DNA of 64,000 bases from CAWJFJ01 sp963800065. GTDB lineage: Bacteria; Actinomycetota; Acidimicrobiia; Acidimicrobiales; UBA8190. Below the pieces are notes generated by a model. The model searched no databases. It was given only the letters and a program-made list of their open reading frames with translations, and had not been told where the DNA came from. The position numbers and the translations under genes were made by a program. Shown one piece after another: positions 34,040 to 45,735 of this stretch; the stretch's first letter is position 1, and every line of letters starts with the position of its first letter. The DNA is taken from the NCBI GenBank assembly GCA_963800065.1, contig CAWCZO010000010.1, positions 372,001 through 436,000 on the forward strand, written 5' to 3'.

Positions 34040-36760
34040 TCACCGGGTCACGGACAACTCGTCGAGCTCGGGCGCTCGCCCACCCGCCGATCCGAAGATG
34101 TGGATAGCGATATAGCGGGCCCGGGTCGGCGGAAAGTGAAGCACGTCCGTGGTGCCGTCTCTCGGCCCGGTCACGGTGGCCACCGTGCGCCAGGAACGGC
34201 CGTTCTCGGAAGCCTCCAGATCGTACGTAGCCGGTCGGAGCGTCACCACCGGGCCCGGGGGAGGCGGTTGGTTGAGGGCGGGCGCCGGAGGCCACATCTG
34301 GCCCCATCGCACGGTGGCGGTGCTCACCGTCTGCACGCCGCCCGGAAACGGTGCCGTCAGGGTGGCCGGGAGGGTGACCGGTTGCCAGTCGGTGGCCGGG
34401 CTGCCGTCCACCGCAGCCAGGGCGGGCGCACCGGGTTCCGACGACGTGGCGTACGCCTTCCCGCAGCGCACCGTGTCACCGGTGACCGTGAGGTCGGGGC
34501 GCCCGGTGGCCACGTGGACGGTCCGCCCGGTTCCGATCTTCTTGACGTGCCCATCGGTCTCCAGCGGGAGTGGGGCCCCGCTGGTCAGGGTCACCGCCGT
34601 GGTGCGCTGACCGATGGCCACGGTGAAGCGGCGGCCGTGCCAGGACAGGTCGTACAGGACGACTCCGCCCAGTTCACCGGTGAGACTGGGAGCGAGGTGG
34701 ACGGCGTCGGCGTTCCACCGCAGGCCCGAGTAGCCGTAGAGGAATTCCTGGAGGAACCCTCCGATCCCGGTCATGAACGTGAAGGCTCCCCCGCCCCTGG
34801 TCTCCGAGAACTGGTCGAAGTAGTCACGCACGAACGGTTCCACGCTGCGCTGGGTGAACACGTAGCTGGAGCACCCCGGGGAGCCCAGGGCGGCGCTGTC
34901 GATCGAAGCGACCGAGTCGCTCATCGACGGACCCGCGGGATCGGTGCGGGGCACGTAGTAGTCGAGGTTGCCTTGCTCCAGGGCCGCCGGCAGCGGGTAG
35001 CCCCAGGGGTATTCCACCAGTGTGGTGTCGGCCTGCTTGACCAGTTGCCCGTCGTAGCCGTCGAACTCGGGTTGAAAACCCGGCGCCGTCCCGCCGGGCA
35101 CGGTGATCCGCGTCGCCACCCGCGACCAGGTCGACGGTGCCTTGAGCCCGAGAACCCGGGCCGCCGCGGTGGCGTTCAACAAGGTCTCCTTGGCCGCCAC
35201 ATTGGTGTAGACCTCGTTGTCGACATCGGGGTTCTCCTCGTCGGGGCCCGTGACACCGTCGATGTCATCGGTGCCACCCGTTCCCGGAGTCACCCGCGAT
35301 GCCCAGAATGCGGCGGCGGCGGAGATGACCGGCCAACCCCGCTGCGCCAACCACTTCTTGTCCCCCGTGGCCAGGTAGTACTGCCACTGAGCGAGCGCGA
35401 TGTCCGCCGTCACATGCTGTTCGTACAGACCTTCGCTGAACAGCGATACCGGCGGGGGGATCTGTTCGCTTCCGTCGATGGCACTCTCCCACGGGTAGCG
35501 GGCGCCCCTGTAGCCCGTCGCCCCGGCATGGGCCTCGGCCGCCGCCAACCGCTGGTACCGGTAGGCGTTCATGCCGGCCGCCAGGTCGGGGTGCTGGGCC
35601 AGGAGAGCCGGGTACATCCACGTTTCGGCGTCCCAGAAGATATGCCCGTTGTAGCTGTTGGAAGAGAGTCCCGCCGGTGAGACGCTCCAGTCCACGCCGT
35701 CGCGCGTGCTCGCCCACAGGTAGAACTCGCTGGCGTTCACCTCTGACGCCAGCGTCGGATCGCCGAGAACGTCGATCCGGCCGGACCATAGTTTCGCCCA
35801 GGCGGCGTCATTCGCCTTCATGAGGGTGCGGAACCCGGCTCGGGCGGCGGCGGCCGCCTGGTTCCGGGCGTCGACGACGGCGTCGGCCCCGCCCTGGGCG
35901 CTCACCACGCCCACGTACTTGGTGAAGGTGTAGCTGTGGCCGGCCACGACCGGGAACGTGACCTCCTGACCGACGCTCTGAGCGGTCTTGGCGTCGATCT
36001 CGGTCGTCGTGGCCTTCACGTCGGCACTGGTGCCCAGCTGGCTGGCGATGGCGGCGGTGATCCCGGTGCCCACGGTCTGCACACTGACCCAGTCACGATG
36101 GATACCGGCCGCCCAGCCCTTGCCGACCTGGGTGCTCGATGTGGCCGGAGAGCCATCGATCACGTCGGCCACGGTGGCCGTTCCGGACCAGCGCGGCGTC
36201 ATCGTCAGCTGGACGAGCCCGACATCCTGCCGGGCACGATCGGTCAGTACCTCGAAGGACAGGTCGGTCACATGTCCGTCGGGAGCGGTCCAGCGGGCCT
36301 GTGTGGAGACGACGCCGGTTCGCAGGTCAAGCGCCTGTCTCCAGTCGTGGGTGTGGCCGCGGGTGAGGGCGAATGCCTGTCCCCCGTCGGAGAACGTGAG
36401 TGTTGACCAGGTCGGGATGTTGGAGCGCTGCTGGACGGCACCCGGGGCCTGGGCGTAGAAGCCGGCCAGCTCGGACTGGGTGGGCACCGTCCCACCCTCG
36501 TATCCCTGGCCCTCGGGCGGAACGCGGACACCGAGCTCGCCGTTGCCCGTGAACGTCGGTGCGTACCTCGGTCCAGTGTTCGTCGCCGTGAGGAGATACG
36601 AGCCGGTGCCACCGGCCGGATCGGCGGTACCGCCGTCGGTGCCCGAGGCACCGACGGGGTCGGTTCCGATCATCGTCCCGGCCGCCAGGCAGAGACAGAG
36701 GACGGCGGCGCCCAGAGGAACGCCCACCTGAGAACGTCGCACCCGGGTCTCCTTGCTCAC
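34040..36760 (-). CDS. Secreted glycoside hydrolase family 65 (trehalase/kojibiose-type) with C-terminal sugar-binding domain
   Basis: The 906-residue protein has a Sec signal peptide (about 1-38, LGAAVLCLCLAAGTMIG). The N-terminal beta domain is followed by an (alpha/alpha)6 barrel with HIFWDAETWMYPALL and the general acid Glu in VTGPDEENPDVDNEVYTN, matching GH65. From about residue 770 a discoidin/F5-8C-like domain follows (YDLEASENGRSWRTVATV). It should cleave an alpha-linked disaccharide outside the cell by hydrolysis rather than phosphorolysis; the substrate is inferred from homologues. The start is GTG 36760. Confidence 0.87.
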   Translation of the reverse strand: MSKETRVRRSQVGVPLGAAVLCLCLAAGTMIGTDPVGASGTDGGTADPAGGTGSYLLTATNTGPRYAPTFTGNGELGVRVPPEGQGYEGGTVPTQSELAGFYAQAPGAVQQRSNIPTWSTLTFSDGGQAFALTRGHTHDWRQALDLRTGVVSTQARWTAPDGHVTDLSFEVLTDRARQDVGLVQLTMTPRWSGTATVADVIDGSPATSSTQVGKGWAAGIHRDWVSVQTVGTGITAAIASQLGTSADVKATTTEIDAKTAQSVGQEVTFPVVAGHSYTFTKYVGVVSAQGGADAVVDARNQAAAAARAGFRTLMKANDAAWAKLWSGRIDVLGDPTLASEVNASEFYLWASTRDGVDWSVSPAGLSSNSYNGHIFWDAETWMYPALLAQHPDLAAGMNAYRYQRLAAAEAHAGATGYRGARYPWESAIDGSEQIPPPVSLFSEGLYEQHVTADIALAQWQYYLATGDKKWLAQRGWPVISAAAAFWASRVTPGTGGTDDIDGVTGPDEENPDVDNEVYTNVAAKETLLNATAAARVLGLKAPSTWSRVATRITVPGGTAPGFQPEFDGYDGQLVKQADTTLVEYPWGYPLPAALEQGNLDYYVPRTDPAGPSMSDSVASIDSAALGSPGCSSYVFTQRSVEPFVRDYFDQFSETRGGGAFTFMTGIGGFLQEFLYGYSGLRWNADAVHLAPSLTGELGGVVLYDLSWHGRRFTVAIGQRTTAVTLTSGAPLPLETDGHVKKIGTGRTVHVATGRPDLTVTGDTVRCGKAYATSSEPGAPALAAVDGSPATDWQPVTLPATLTAPFPGGVQTVSTATVRWGQMWPPAPALNQPPPPGPVVTLRPATYDLEASENGRSWRTVATVTGPRDGTTDVLHFPPTRARYIAIHIFGSAGGRAPELDELSVTR

Positions 36761-36835
36761 AGGCTCGGCGCGGCAACTCTCGGCAGGACCCCGGTCAGCG
36801 CCGTCGCTGCCAATTGCTCAGGCGCGTCTCCTCGT

Positions 36836-37303
36836 TCAGAGCGACACCACGGAGCCCGTCGCCAGCCGGAGCTCGTACATGTGCGGAGGGCGGAACTTCT
36901 CGCACACACTCATCTGAACGCTGTCACCGAGCGGGGTGTAACCGGTGGTGCCACCGGTGACGGTACCGGTATCGGTGTAGGCGGTGAACCCCTTCGGACA
37001 TTTCCCGGATCGGACGACGGTCAACGAGACGATCGTCGTCGCCCCACCGTTCCACGTCCATCTGTACGTCCTCGGGCCACCGACCTTCGTCAGATCCGTA
37101 CCCTTGCCGGACAGGGTCTTCTCGGCCCCCACCGGCGTGCAGTTCGTGACGTAGAACTTGTACGCGCCGCTGGCCACACCTTTGAATCCGGTGCAGCTCA
37201 CACTGGAGACGGCCCAGGCGGGAGAGGACACGACCACTGCAGCCGCCGACGCCGGCACGGAGACGGCAAAGACGGCGACCACCACCATGATTGAACGACG
37301 CAT
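36836..37303 (-). CDS. Small secreted protein (hypothetical)
   Basis: The 155-residue protein has an obvious signal peptide (MRRSIMVVVAVFAVSVPASA and a few more residues) and then VSCTGFKGVASGAYKFYVTN, CTPVGAEKTLSGKG and YRWTWNGGATTIVSLTVVR. Four Cys in the mature part could form disulfides. ATG 37303 is chosen because GGAGGTGG lies upstream. It lies 76 bp upstream of the GH65 gene on the same strand, so they may be expressed together. I do not recognise a family. Confidence 0.68.
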   Translation of the reverse strand: MRRSIMVVVAVFAVSVPASAAAVVVSSPAWAVSSVSCTGFKGVASGAYKFYVTNCTPVGAEKTLSGKGTDLTKVGGPRTYRWTWNGGATTIVSLTVVRSGKCPKGFTAYTDTGTVTGGTTGYTPLGDSVQMSVCEKFRPPHMYELRLATGSVVSL

Positions 37304-37415
37304 TACTTTCCACCTCCTCGTCCGATCCGCCCCGCTGGCCATGGTAATCACGGCGGGAGCCCGGTGCCTCGGCGGCCACAACCGGAGCTCCCCGCCGCCC
37401 TGCGGCAACGGCGGC

Positions 37416-37433
37416 CCCCGGCCGAGGCCGGGG
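37416..37433 (-). terminator. GC-rich hairpin after a secreted-protein gene
   Basis: CCCCGGCC-GA-GGCCGGGG is a perfect 8-bp stem 27 bp downstream of the stop of the gene at 37461. It has no U-tract, as is common in GC-rich actinobacteria. Confidence 0.45.
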
Positions 37434-37460
37434 ACCGTCGGGACATCATCAGGATCGACC

Positions 37461-37850
37461 TCAGCAGGTACTGCCGTGAAAGGTGGCTGCTCCCGGAACG
37501 AGGCGTCCGGGCGTTGAGATCCCGTCTTCACGGAACGTCCCGGCGTAGTCGCCCCTGGCTGCCACCCAGTTGCCCTTGAAGACCAGACCGTCAGCGCCCC
37601 CTGCGGTCCAGACCTCCGTGATCTTCGTCCCGCCTCCGACGTAGACGCCCGCGTCACCGAGGTCGCTGGTGAAGGAGTGGCCGGTGCCGAACGTCTCGAT
37701 CTCGCAGCCTTCGCCGGTCACCTCGTTGGTCCACATACTGCCCGGCTTCACATGGGTCGTCGGCGCCGCCGGGGCGGCTCCCGCCACACCCGTCAATCCC
37801 ATCGTCGCCGCCAACGCCAGACCGGCGGTCATCACCATCATTCGTCGCAT
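37461..37850 (-). CDS. Small secreted protein (hypothetical)
   Basis: The 129-residue protein starts at ATG 37850 behind AGGAGCGG. It has a signal peptide (MRRMMVMTAGLALAATMG, cleavage likely after AGAAPA), then MWTNEVTGEGCEIETFGTG, VYVGGGTKITEVWTAGG and GLVFKGNWVAARGDYAGTF. Two Cys remain in the mature part, one at the very end. The fold seems beta-rich. It is separated from the secreted gene at 36836 by 157 bp and a hairpin. Function is unknown. Confidence 0.66.
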   Translation of the reverse strand: MRRMMVMTAGLALAATMGLTGVAGAAPAAPTTHVKPGSMWTNEVTGEGCEIETFGTGHSFTSDLGDAGVYVGGGTKITEVWTAGGADGLVFKGNWVAARGDYAGTFREDGISTPGRLVPGAATFHGSTC

Positions 37851-38038
37851 CACCGCTCCTACGTTGTCCGTGCGGACCGGCGCCTTGCCGGGCCACCCCC
37901 AGCGTGCGCTGCCGTCGCCCTCACCCACCAGGCACATCTCCCTCACGTCACCCTCACATCTCGATGCCCGACTGCCAGGGCACGAGCGAACGGGACCGTT
38001 TTGATCAACGGCCGGGGGTCCGGGGAAGGCGCCCTTGA

Positions 38039-38057
38039 CCTTCCCCCTGGGGGAAGG
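38039..38057. promoter_or_regulatory. Palindrome in the gap between secreted protein and oxidoreductase
   Basis: CCTTCCCCC-T-GGGGGAAGG is a perfect 9-bp dyad. The element GGGGAAGGCGC is present both inside it and as a direct copy about 28 bp to the left. It lies in the 285-bp gap 37851-38135, which otherwise shows no gene. It could be an operator or a terminator for the oxidoreductase. Confidence 0.35.
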
Positions 38058-38135
38058 CGCACAGTGACGGCCCGGTCGATCGCCCTCTAGTCACTGGCAG
38101 GCGTGGATGCGCCGCCTCGAGCCAGAAGGATCCCG

Positions 38136-39275
38136 TTAGCCCAGAGTCGTCCATTCTCGATCGAACCACCGGTTGATGCGGCTCGATCCGAACTCGCCCT
38201 TGTCGGCGGCCAGGGCGACCGAAGGTGCCTCGTACGAGCCCGACGGTGCCTGCCCGGCGGCGAATGTGACGTTGACGCGGGCCACTTCGTCGTTGCCGAA
38301 CTCGAGGTAGCACATGCCGCGACCGTCGTACTCGGCAGATCCGCGTTCGCCCCGGATTATGGCGGCGATCCGGTCGGCAGCGACGGAGGCCTGGCGTTCC
38401 GAGAACACCCCCGCCTTGGGCGTTCCGACGCTCGTCACGTCGCCAACGGCGAACACCTCGGGATAGGAGGTCTCCAAGGTCAACGGGTCCACCGGGATCC
38501 AGCCGTCGACCGTCATCCCTGATTCGGCCACGACATGGGGGACGCGGTGGGCGGGCACGCCGAGAAACAGGTCGAAGGGCATTTCCGTGCCGTCGGCCAA
38601 CACGGCGATACCCTCCACCAGCTCCTTCACCAACCGGTTGGGATACCACCCGATCCCCCTCTGACCAAAGGCCGCGAGCAACGCTTCGGAGGCTGCCGGG
38701 GACGGTGGGATCGGGACCGGAAGGGGCATGACCAGAGAGATCTCCGATGCTCCCCGCACTCCGCGCCTGGTCAGGTAGTCGTGCATGAGCAGCGCCGTCT
38801 CGCTCGGCGCCGGAGGGCACTTGAAGGGTGTCGACATGACACCGACGACCACCCGCCCGCCGGCGAAGCGCTCGAGCACATCACGCAACGCGAACGCCGC
38901 CTCTTCGGTGTAGAAGTCGTGACCCCAATCGAGCAGTCCCGGCGTCGCTCGCGGATCGAGGTCAGCCCCGAGGGCAACCACGAGAACGTCGGCGTCGTAC
39001 ACACCCGCATCGGTCTCGACCCGCTTGGCGGCCGGGTCAATCCTGGTCACGGTGGCCCGCACAAACTGCACTCCGGGTTTGACGAGATCGCGGTACGGGT
39101 GGCGGACGGCGGTCGGCAGTGTGCGGCCGAACATGACGTCCAGTTTCGAAAAGCCGAAGACGAAGTCCTCGCTCTGATCGATCAACACCACATCAGCCTG
39201 ATAACCGAACTTCTCCGACAAAGAAGTCGAGAGCTCCAGGCCACCGAATCCCGCACCTAGTACGACGACGCGCAT
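38136..39275 (-). CDS. FAD/NAD(P)-dependent oxidoreductase (SQR/FCSD/NDH-2-like)
   Basis: The 379-residue protein begins MRVVVLGAGFGGLELSTSLS (FAD-binding GxGxxG), has DADVLVVALGADLDPRATPG and VFAVGDVTSVGTPKAGVFSE, the second nucleotide and FAD-contact motifs. The layout is that of sulfide:quinone oxidoreductase and flavocytochrome c-type enzymes. The segment PFKCPPAPSETALLM carries a Cys at the place used by SQR members. The start is ATG 39275. Base composition is lower than that of neighbours. Substrate (sulfide or another thiol) is inference. Confidence 0.85.
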   Translation of the reverse strand: MRVVVLGAGFGGLELSTSLSEKFGYQADVVLIDQSEDFVFGFSKLDVMFGRTLPTAVRHPYRDLVKPGVQFVRATVTRIDPAAKRVETDAGVYDADVLVVALGADLDPRATPGLLDWGHDFYTEEAAFALRDVLERFAGGRVVVGVMSTPFKCPPAPSETALLMHDYLTRRGVRGASEISLVMPLPVPIPPSPAASEALLAAFGQRGIGWYPNRLVKELVEGIAVLADGTEMPFDLFLGVPAHRVPHVVAESGMTVDGWIPVDPLTLETSYPEVFAVGDVTSVGTPKAGVFSERQASVAADRIAAIIRGERGSAEYDGRGMCYLEFGNDEVARVNVTFAAGQAPSGSYEAPSVALAADKGEFGSSRINRWFDREWTTLG

Positions 39276-39343
39276 GGGAAAAAGATACAGCGCCGAACTC
39301 CTCGCCTGCCCGTCGGCAAAGGTGGCGTCATACAACTCTTTCG

Positions 39344-39417
39344 TGGGGCTAGCTGGAATCGAACCAGCGACCTCAGCATTATCAGTGCTGCGCTCTAACC
39401 GGCTGAGCTATAGCCCC
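39344..39417 (-). tRNA. tRNA-Ile (anticodon GAT)
   Basis: On the minus strand the 74-base sequence has acceptor arm GGGGCTA/TAGCCCC, D-loop with AGCTCAG...GGTTAGAG, anticodon stem CAGCA/TGCTG with loop CTGATAA giving anticodon GAT, and T-arm with GGTTCGATTCC. The 3' CCA is not encoded. In actinobacteria ileT lies just downstream of gyrA, which matches this place and strand. Confidence 0.95.
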
Positions 39418-39582
39418 TCTGAAACGACCCGCCACGACGGGTGCTCCGGTCGTTGTCGTGCAGGACAGCGTAGCGTCATGCTGCCGGAGCTCCGAACCTC
39501 CGTCCGGGCGACCGGGCCCTCCTCTGCCCCGTCCTCCGGCACCGTCCTCCCATCGGTCGCCGAAGAGCACCACGATGGAGCC

Positions 39583-40674
39583 GTGCGGTGCTCCGTCTGG
39601 CCCTGCGGTCTGCTGATCGGCGCCGCCGCGCTGGCCGGCTGCACCACCTCCCCGATGGTGCCCTCGACCTCCCCGACGACCTCCTCCACCCTGGCGTCGC
39701 CACCGGCCACGGCGCCGCCCGGGGTCACATCCCTCCCGGCCACGATCCCCTCGTCGGTCACCGCCGGAAACTTCGGACCGGTGATCCTCGAGCCCGGCGC
39801 CGGAATGACCCCCATCTACAACTTCATGCGCGGCGCAGGCACCGCACTGACCATGACCATGTACGAGCTGGCCGATCCGACGGCCGAGCAGATCCTCGGC
39901 GCCGACGCCGCCCGGGGTGTCCGGGTCAGGGTGCTCCTGGACTCAGCCCTCGAGGGGGGCCGCAACCAGCCGGCCCGGGCGTACCTGGCCTCGCACGGCG
40001 TCGACGTGGCCCTCGCCCCGCCCGGTCGCATCACCCACCAGAAGACGATCTGTACGGACGGAACCACCTGCCTGATCATGAGCCTCAACCTGGTCGCCGA
40101 CGACTACGCCGGGACCCGGGACGTCGCCGTCGAGGACAGCGATCCCGCCGACGTGGAAGCCATCGAGTCGACCTTCGCCGCTGATTTCGCCGGTGGTACC
40201 GCGCCCGCCACGTCGAGCGGTGACCACCTCCTGTGGAGCCCTGGCTCCGAACCACAGATCCTGGGTGTGATCAACGGGGCCCGGCATTCGCTGGCGGTGG
40301 AGAACGAGGAGATGGACTCGACCGCCGTAACCGACGCTCTGGCGTCGGCGGCCCGACGCGGCGTGGACGTGGAGGTGTGCATGACAGCGGACCGCTCGTA
40401 TACGGCCGCTCTCGACCAGATCGTCGCCGCTGGTGGGCATGTCCATCTGTATCCCGATGAGGACGGCATCCTCTACATCCACGAAAAGCTGATTCTGGCC
40501 GACGCCGGGACGGCGGCGGCCACGGCGTTGGTCGGATCCATCAACTTTTCCACCAGCTCCATGGAGTACAACCGCGAACTGGACGTCGTCCTGAACGAGA
40601 ACGACGCTCCCGGCCAGCTGTCGGCCCTGGGCGCCGCCTTCGGCAGTGACTTCGCCGGCGCCCCGTCGATGTAG
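39583..40674 (+). CDS. Phospholipase D-like lipoprotein
   Basis: The 363-residue protein starts at GTG 39583 with a lipoprotein signal ending in lipobox LAGC, a Thr/Pro/Ser linker, and two PLD half-domains: HQKTICTDGTTCLIMSLNL and HEKLILADAG followed by LVGSINFSTSSME. Both HxK motifs of the catalytic pair are present; the Asp of the classic HKD is replaced at variable positions. It should be anchored outside the cell and cleave a phosphodiester, perhaps of a phospholipid or nucleic acid. It is convergent with gyrA across 7 bp. Confidence 0.85.
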   Translation: MRCSVWPCGLLIGAAALAGCTTSPMVPSTSPTTSSTLASPPATAPPGVTSLPATIPSSVTAGNFGPVILEPGAGMTPIYNFMRGAGTALTMTMYELADPTAEQILGADAARGVRVRVLLDSALEGGRNQPARAYLASHGVDVALAPPGRITHQKTICTDGTTCLIMSLNLVADDYAGTRDVAVEDSDPADVEAIESTFAADFAGGTAPATSSGDHLLWSPGSEPQILGVINGARHSLAVENEEMDSTAVTDALASAARRGVDVEVCMTADRSYTAALDQIVAAGGHVHLYPDEDGILYIHEKLILADAGTAAATALVGSINFSTSSMEYNRELDVVLNENDAPGQLSALGAAFGSDFAGAPSM

Positions 40675-40681
40675 CCGCGGC

Positions 40682-43195
<2,514 letters not shown>

Positions 43196-43257
43196 CGTGC
43201 GTCGTCTTCCCTTCGATCATCGTGCGAACAACACCGGGCCCGCCCGGGGCTCCGTCC

Positions 43258-45209
43258 TCAGATGTCGAGGAATCGCACGTCCTTGGCGTTGCTCTGGATG
43301 AAATGACGGCGCAGCTCCACGTCGTCTCCCATCAGAACGGAGCACACCTCGTCGGCCACAGCCGCCTGTTCCACGGTCACCTGGAGCAGTGATCGACGGG
43401 CCGGGTCGATGGTGGTGTCGCGAAGCTCGTTGAAGTCCATCTCGCCCAGCCCCTTCAGGCGCTGGAACTCCTTCTGGTGATTGGGGTGCTCTTCGAGGAA
43501 CCGGGCACGGGCCGCGTCGTCTTTCAGATAGACCTTCTCCTTGCCCACCAGCGTCGAGTACAGCGGCGGTTGGGCCACGTAGACGAAGCCCCCTTCGACC
43601 AGGGGCTTCATCTGGCGGAAGAAGAAGGTGAGAAGCAGCGTCCTGATGTGGGACCCGTCCACGTCGGCGTCGGCCAGGACGATCACCTTGTGGTAGCGGA
43701 TCTTCTCGACGTCGAATTCCTCGGCCAGTCCGGCGCCGATGGCGGCGATGAGGGCCTGGATCTCGGCGTTCTTGAGCATCTTGTCGATGCGGGCCCTCTC
43801 GACGTTCAGGATCTTCCCCCGGATGGGGAGGATGGCCTGGGTGCGGGGACTGCGGGCGTCCTTGGCCGAACCCCCGGCGGAGTTCCCCTCGACGATGAAG
43901 AGCTCGCTCTCCCTGGGGTCCCGTGACGAGCAGTCGACGAGCTTGCCCGGGAGGCCGGCCCCGTCGAGCGCCGACTTGCGCCGGGTCAGGTCGCGGGCCG
44001 TCTGGGCGGCGATCCGGGCCCGTGCCGCCGTCGTCGACTTCTGGACGATCTGGTTGGCCTCGCGCGGGTTCTCTTCGAGCCAGTCGGCCAATTTCTCGTT
44101 CGTGGCCCGTTCGACCAGCGAGCGGATGGTCACGTTTCCGAGCTTGGCCTTCGTCTGCCCCTCGAACTGCGGATCGGTCAGTCGGACCGAGATGATGGCG
44201 GTGAGACCCTCGCGGATGTCGTCGCCGTCGAAATTCGGGTCCTTCTCCTTCAGTTGCCCCTTGGCTCGCGCGTAGCGGTTGACGACATTGGTCAGGGCCT
44301 TGCGGAAACCCTCTTCGTGCATGCCACCGTCGTTGGTGGAGATCCCGTTGGCGAAGGAGTGGATCGAGACGTGGAACCCGGTGTTCCACTGCAGCGCGAT
44401 CTCGACCTCCTGCTCGTTCTCGGACTGCCCGAACGAGCACACCTTGCGGAACAGGGACTCCTTGGCCGCGTTCAGGTGCTTCACATAGTCCACGATCCCG
44501 CCCGTGTAGCGGTAGACGACCTTCTGTTCGCGATCGGCCCGCTCGTCGGAGAAACGGATCTCGAGTCCCTTGTTCAGAAAGGCCATGACCTGGAGCCGCT
44601 CGAGGACGGTCTGGGCCCGGAAGTCGATCTCCTCGAACACCGAGGCGTCGGGCCAGAAGGTCACCGTCGTTCCCGTCCGGTCCTTCGGGGCCGGCCCGGT
44701 GACATGAAGCGGTTCCTTCGGCTCTCCGCCGTCGGTGAAGACGGCCACGTGGTGGTCGCCCTCACGATCGATCTCGAGCACCAGGCGGGAGGAGAGGGCG
44801 TTTACGACGGACACCCCCACGCCGTGCAGGCCGCCCGAGACTTTGTAACCCGACCCACCGAATTTCCCACCGGCGTGCAGGGTGGTGAGAACCAGCTCGG
44901 CGGCGGAGCGGTCCGGGTACTGGGGGTGGGGGTCGACCGGGATGCCGCGTCCGTTGTCCTTGACCCGGCACCCCCCGTCGGGAAGGAGGGTGACGTCGAT
45001 CTGGGTGCAGTACCCGGCCATGGCCTCGTCGACGGCGTTGTCGACGACCTCCCAGACCAGGTGATGAAGGCCGGTCGGCCCCGTGGAGCCGATGTACATA
45101 CCCGGACGTTGCCGGACCGGTTCGAGGCCCTCGAGAACGGTGATGTCAGTGGCGTCGTAGAGGACCCGCGCTTTTCGTCGACCACTTCCGGCTCAACCTT
45201 CAGCGCCAC
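43258..45209 (-). CDS. gyrB: DNA gyrase subunit B (frameshift near the start)
   Basis: The gene starts at GTG 45209 (MALKVEPEVVDEK) and shifts frame at about 45165-45171; the other frame gives VLYDATDITVLEGLEPVRQR and then RPGMYIGSTGPTGLHH. The rest is a complete GyrB: ATPase Asn in EVVDNAVDEA, GGLHGVGVSVVNALS, the TOPRIM EGNSAGGSAK and DADVDGSHIRTLLLTF, and the end AKDVRFLDI. A one-base change restores the protein of about 650 residues, so a sequence error is likely. A TACACT element at 45303-45308 (minus strand) could be a -10 for this operon. Confidence 0.95.
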
Positions 45210-45397
45210 AAACGCGCCCTTTCAGATCCTCGAACGACAGGGGGAACCACGGCGGCGGGGTCCCGTCGAAGGGGCCCCTTTCCTGTGATTCCGATGACCT
45301 CCAGTGTACCAGGAGGCTGTGCCGGCTCCTGTCTCCGACACTCTTCTCGCAGGGTCTGTGCCCCGCCCAACGCCACGCCCGATCGTGCCCGGCGGTG

Positions 45398-45735
45398 TCA
45401 GCCCCGCACACGAATATCGAGTCGGACGGGGGCGTCGCCGCCGCCGAATTCCGACGCCACGCGGGCCAGGATCTGGGCGCGAGATGTCGGATCTGTGTGG
45501 CCCAGGCAGGATGGTCCGCATGTACGACGAGGGTCCCGGCCACCAGGCGGACCGGGTGGACGTGCGCGGCCACCGACGGTCCCACCAACTCCTCCCATCG
45601 TCCGAAGACCACCGAGATCAGGTCCGTTGATCCGAGGCCCAGGCGACCGGCCACCGCCCCCAGGGCCTCGGACATGGGGACGGGGCCGCCACCGGAGCGC
45701 CCACGGCTGTTGTACCGGGGGCCCGATCCCGTCAT
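45398..45735 (-). CDS. dciA: DciA/DUF721 replicative helicase-associated protein (frameshifted)
   Basis: The gene starts at ATG 45735, overlapping the recF stop by ATGA. It reads MSEALGAVAGRLGLG, FGRWEELVGPSVAAHVHP and HPAWATQIRHL; at about 45476, in a GGG run, the frame changes and continues QILARVASEFGGGDAPVRLD to the stop at 45398. Together these make a normal DUF721 protein of about 112 residues. DciA helps load or operate the DnaB helicase in most bacteria. Gene order recF-dciA-gyrB is conserved in actinobacteria. Confidence 0.85.

Noticed and set aside
39274..39582. An in-frame upstream extension of the PLD-like lipoprotein beginning MGKRYSAELL
   Set aside because: It is read through the antisense of tRNA-Ile and contains the familiar GIEPATSALSV artefact; the lipoprotein signal starts at GTG 39583.
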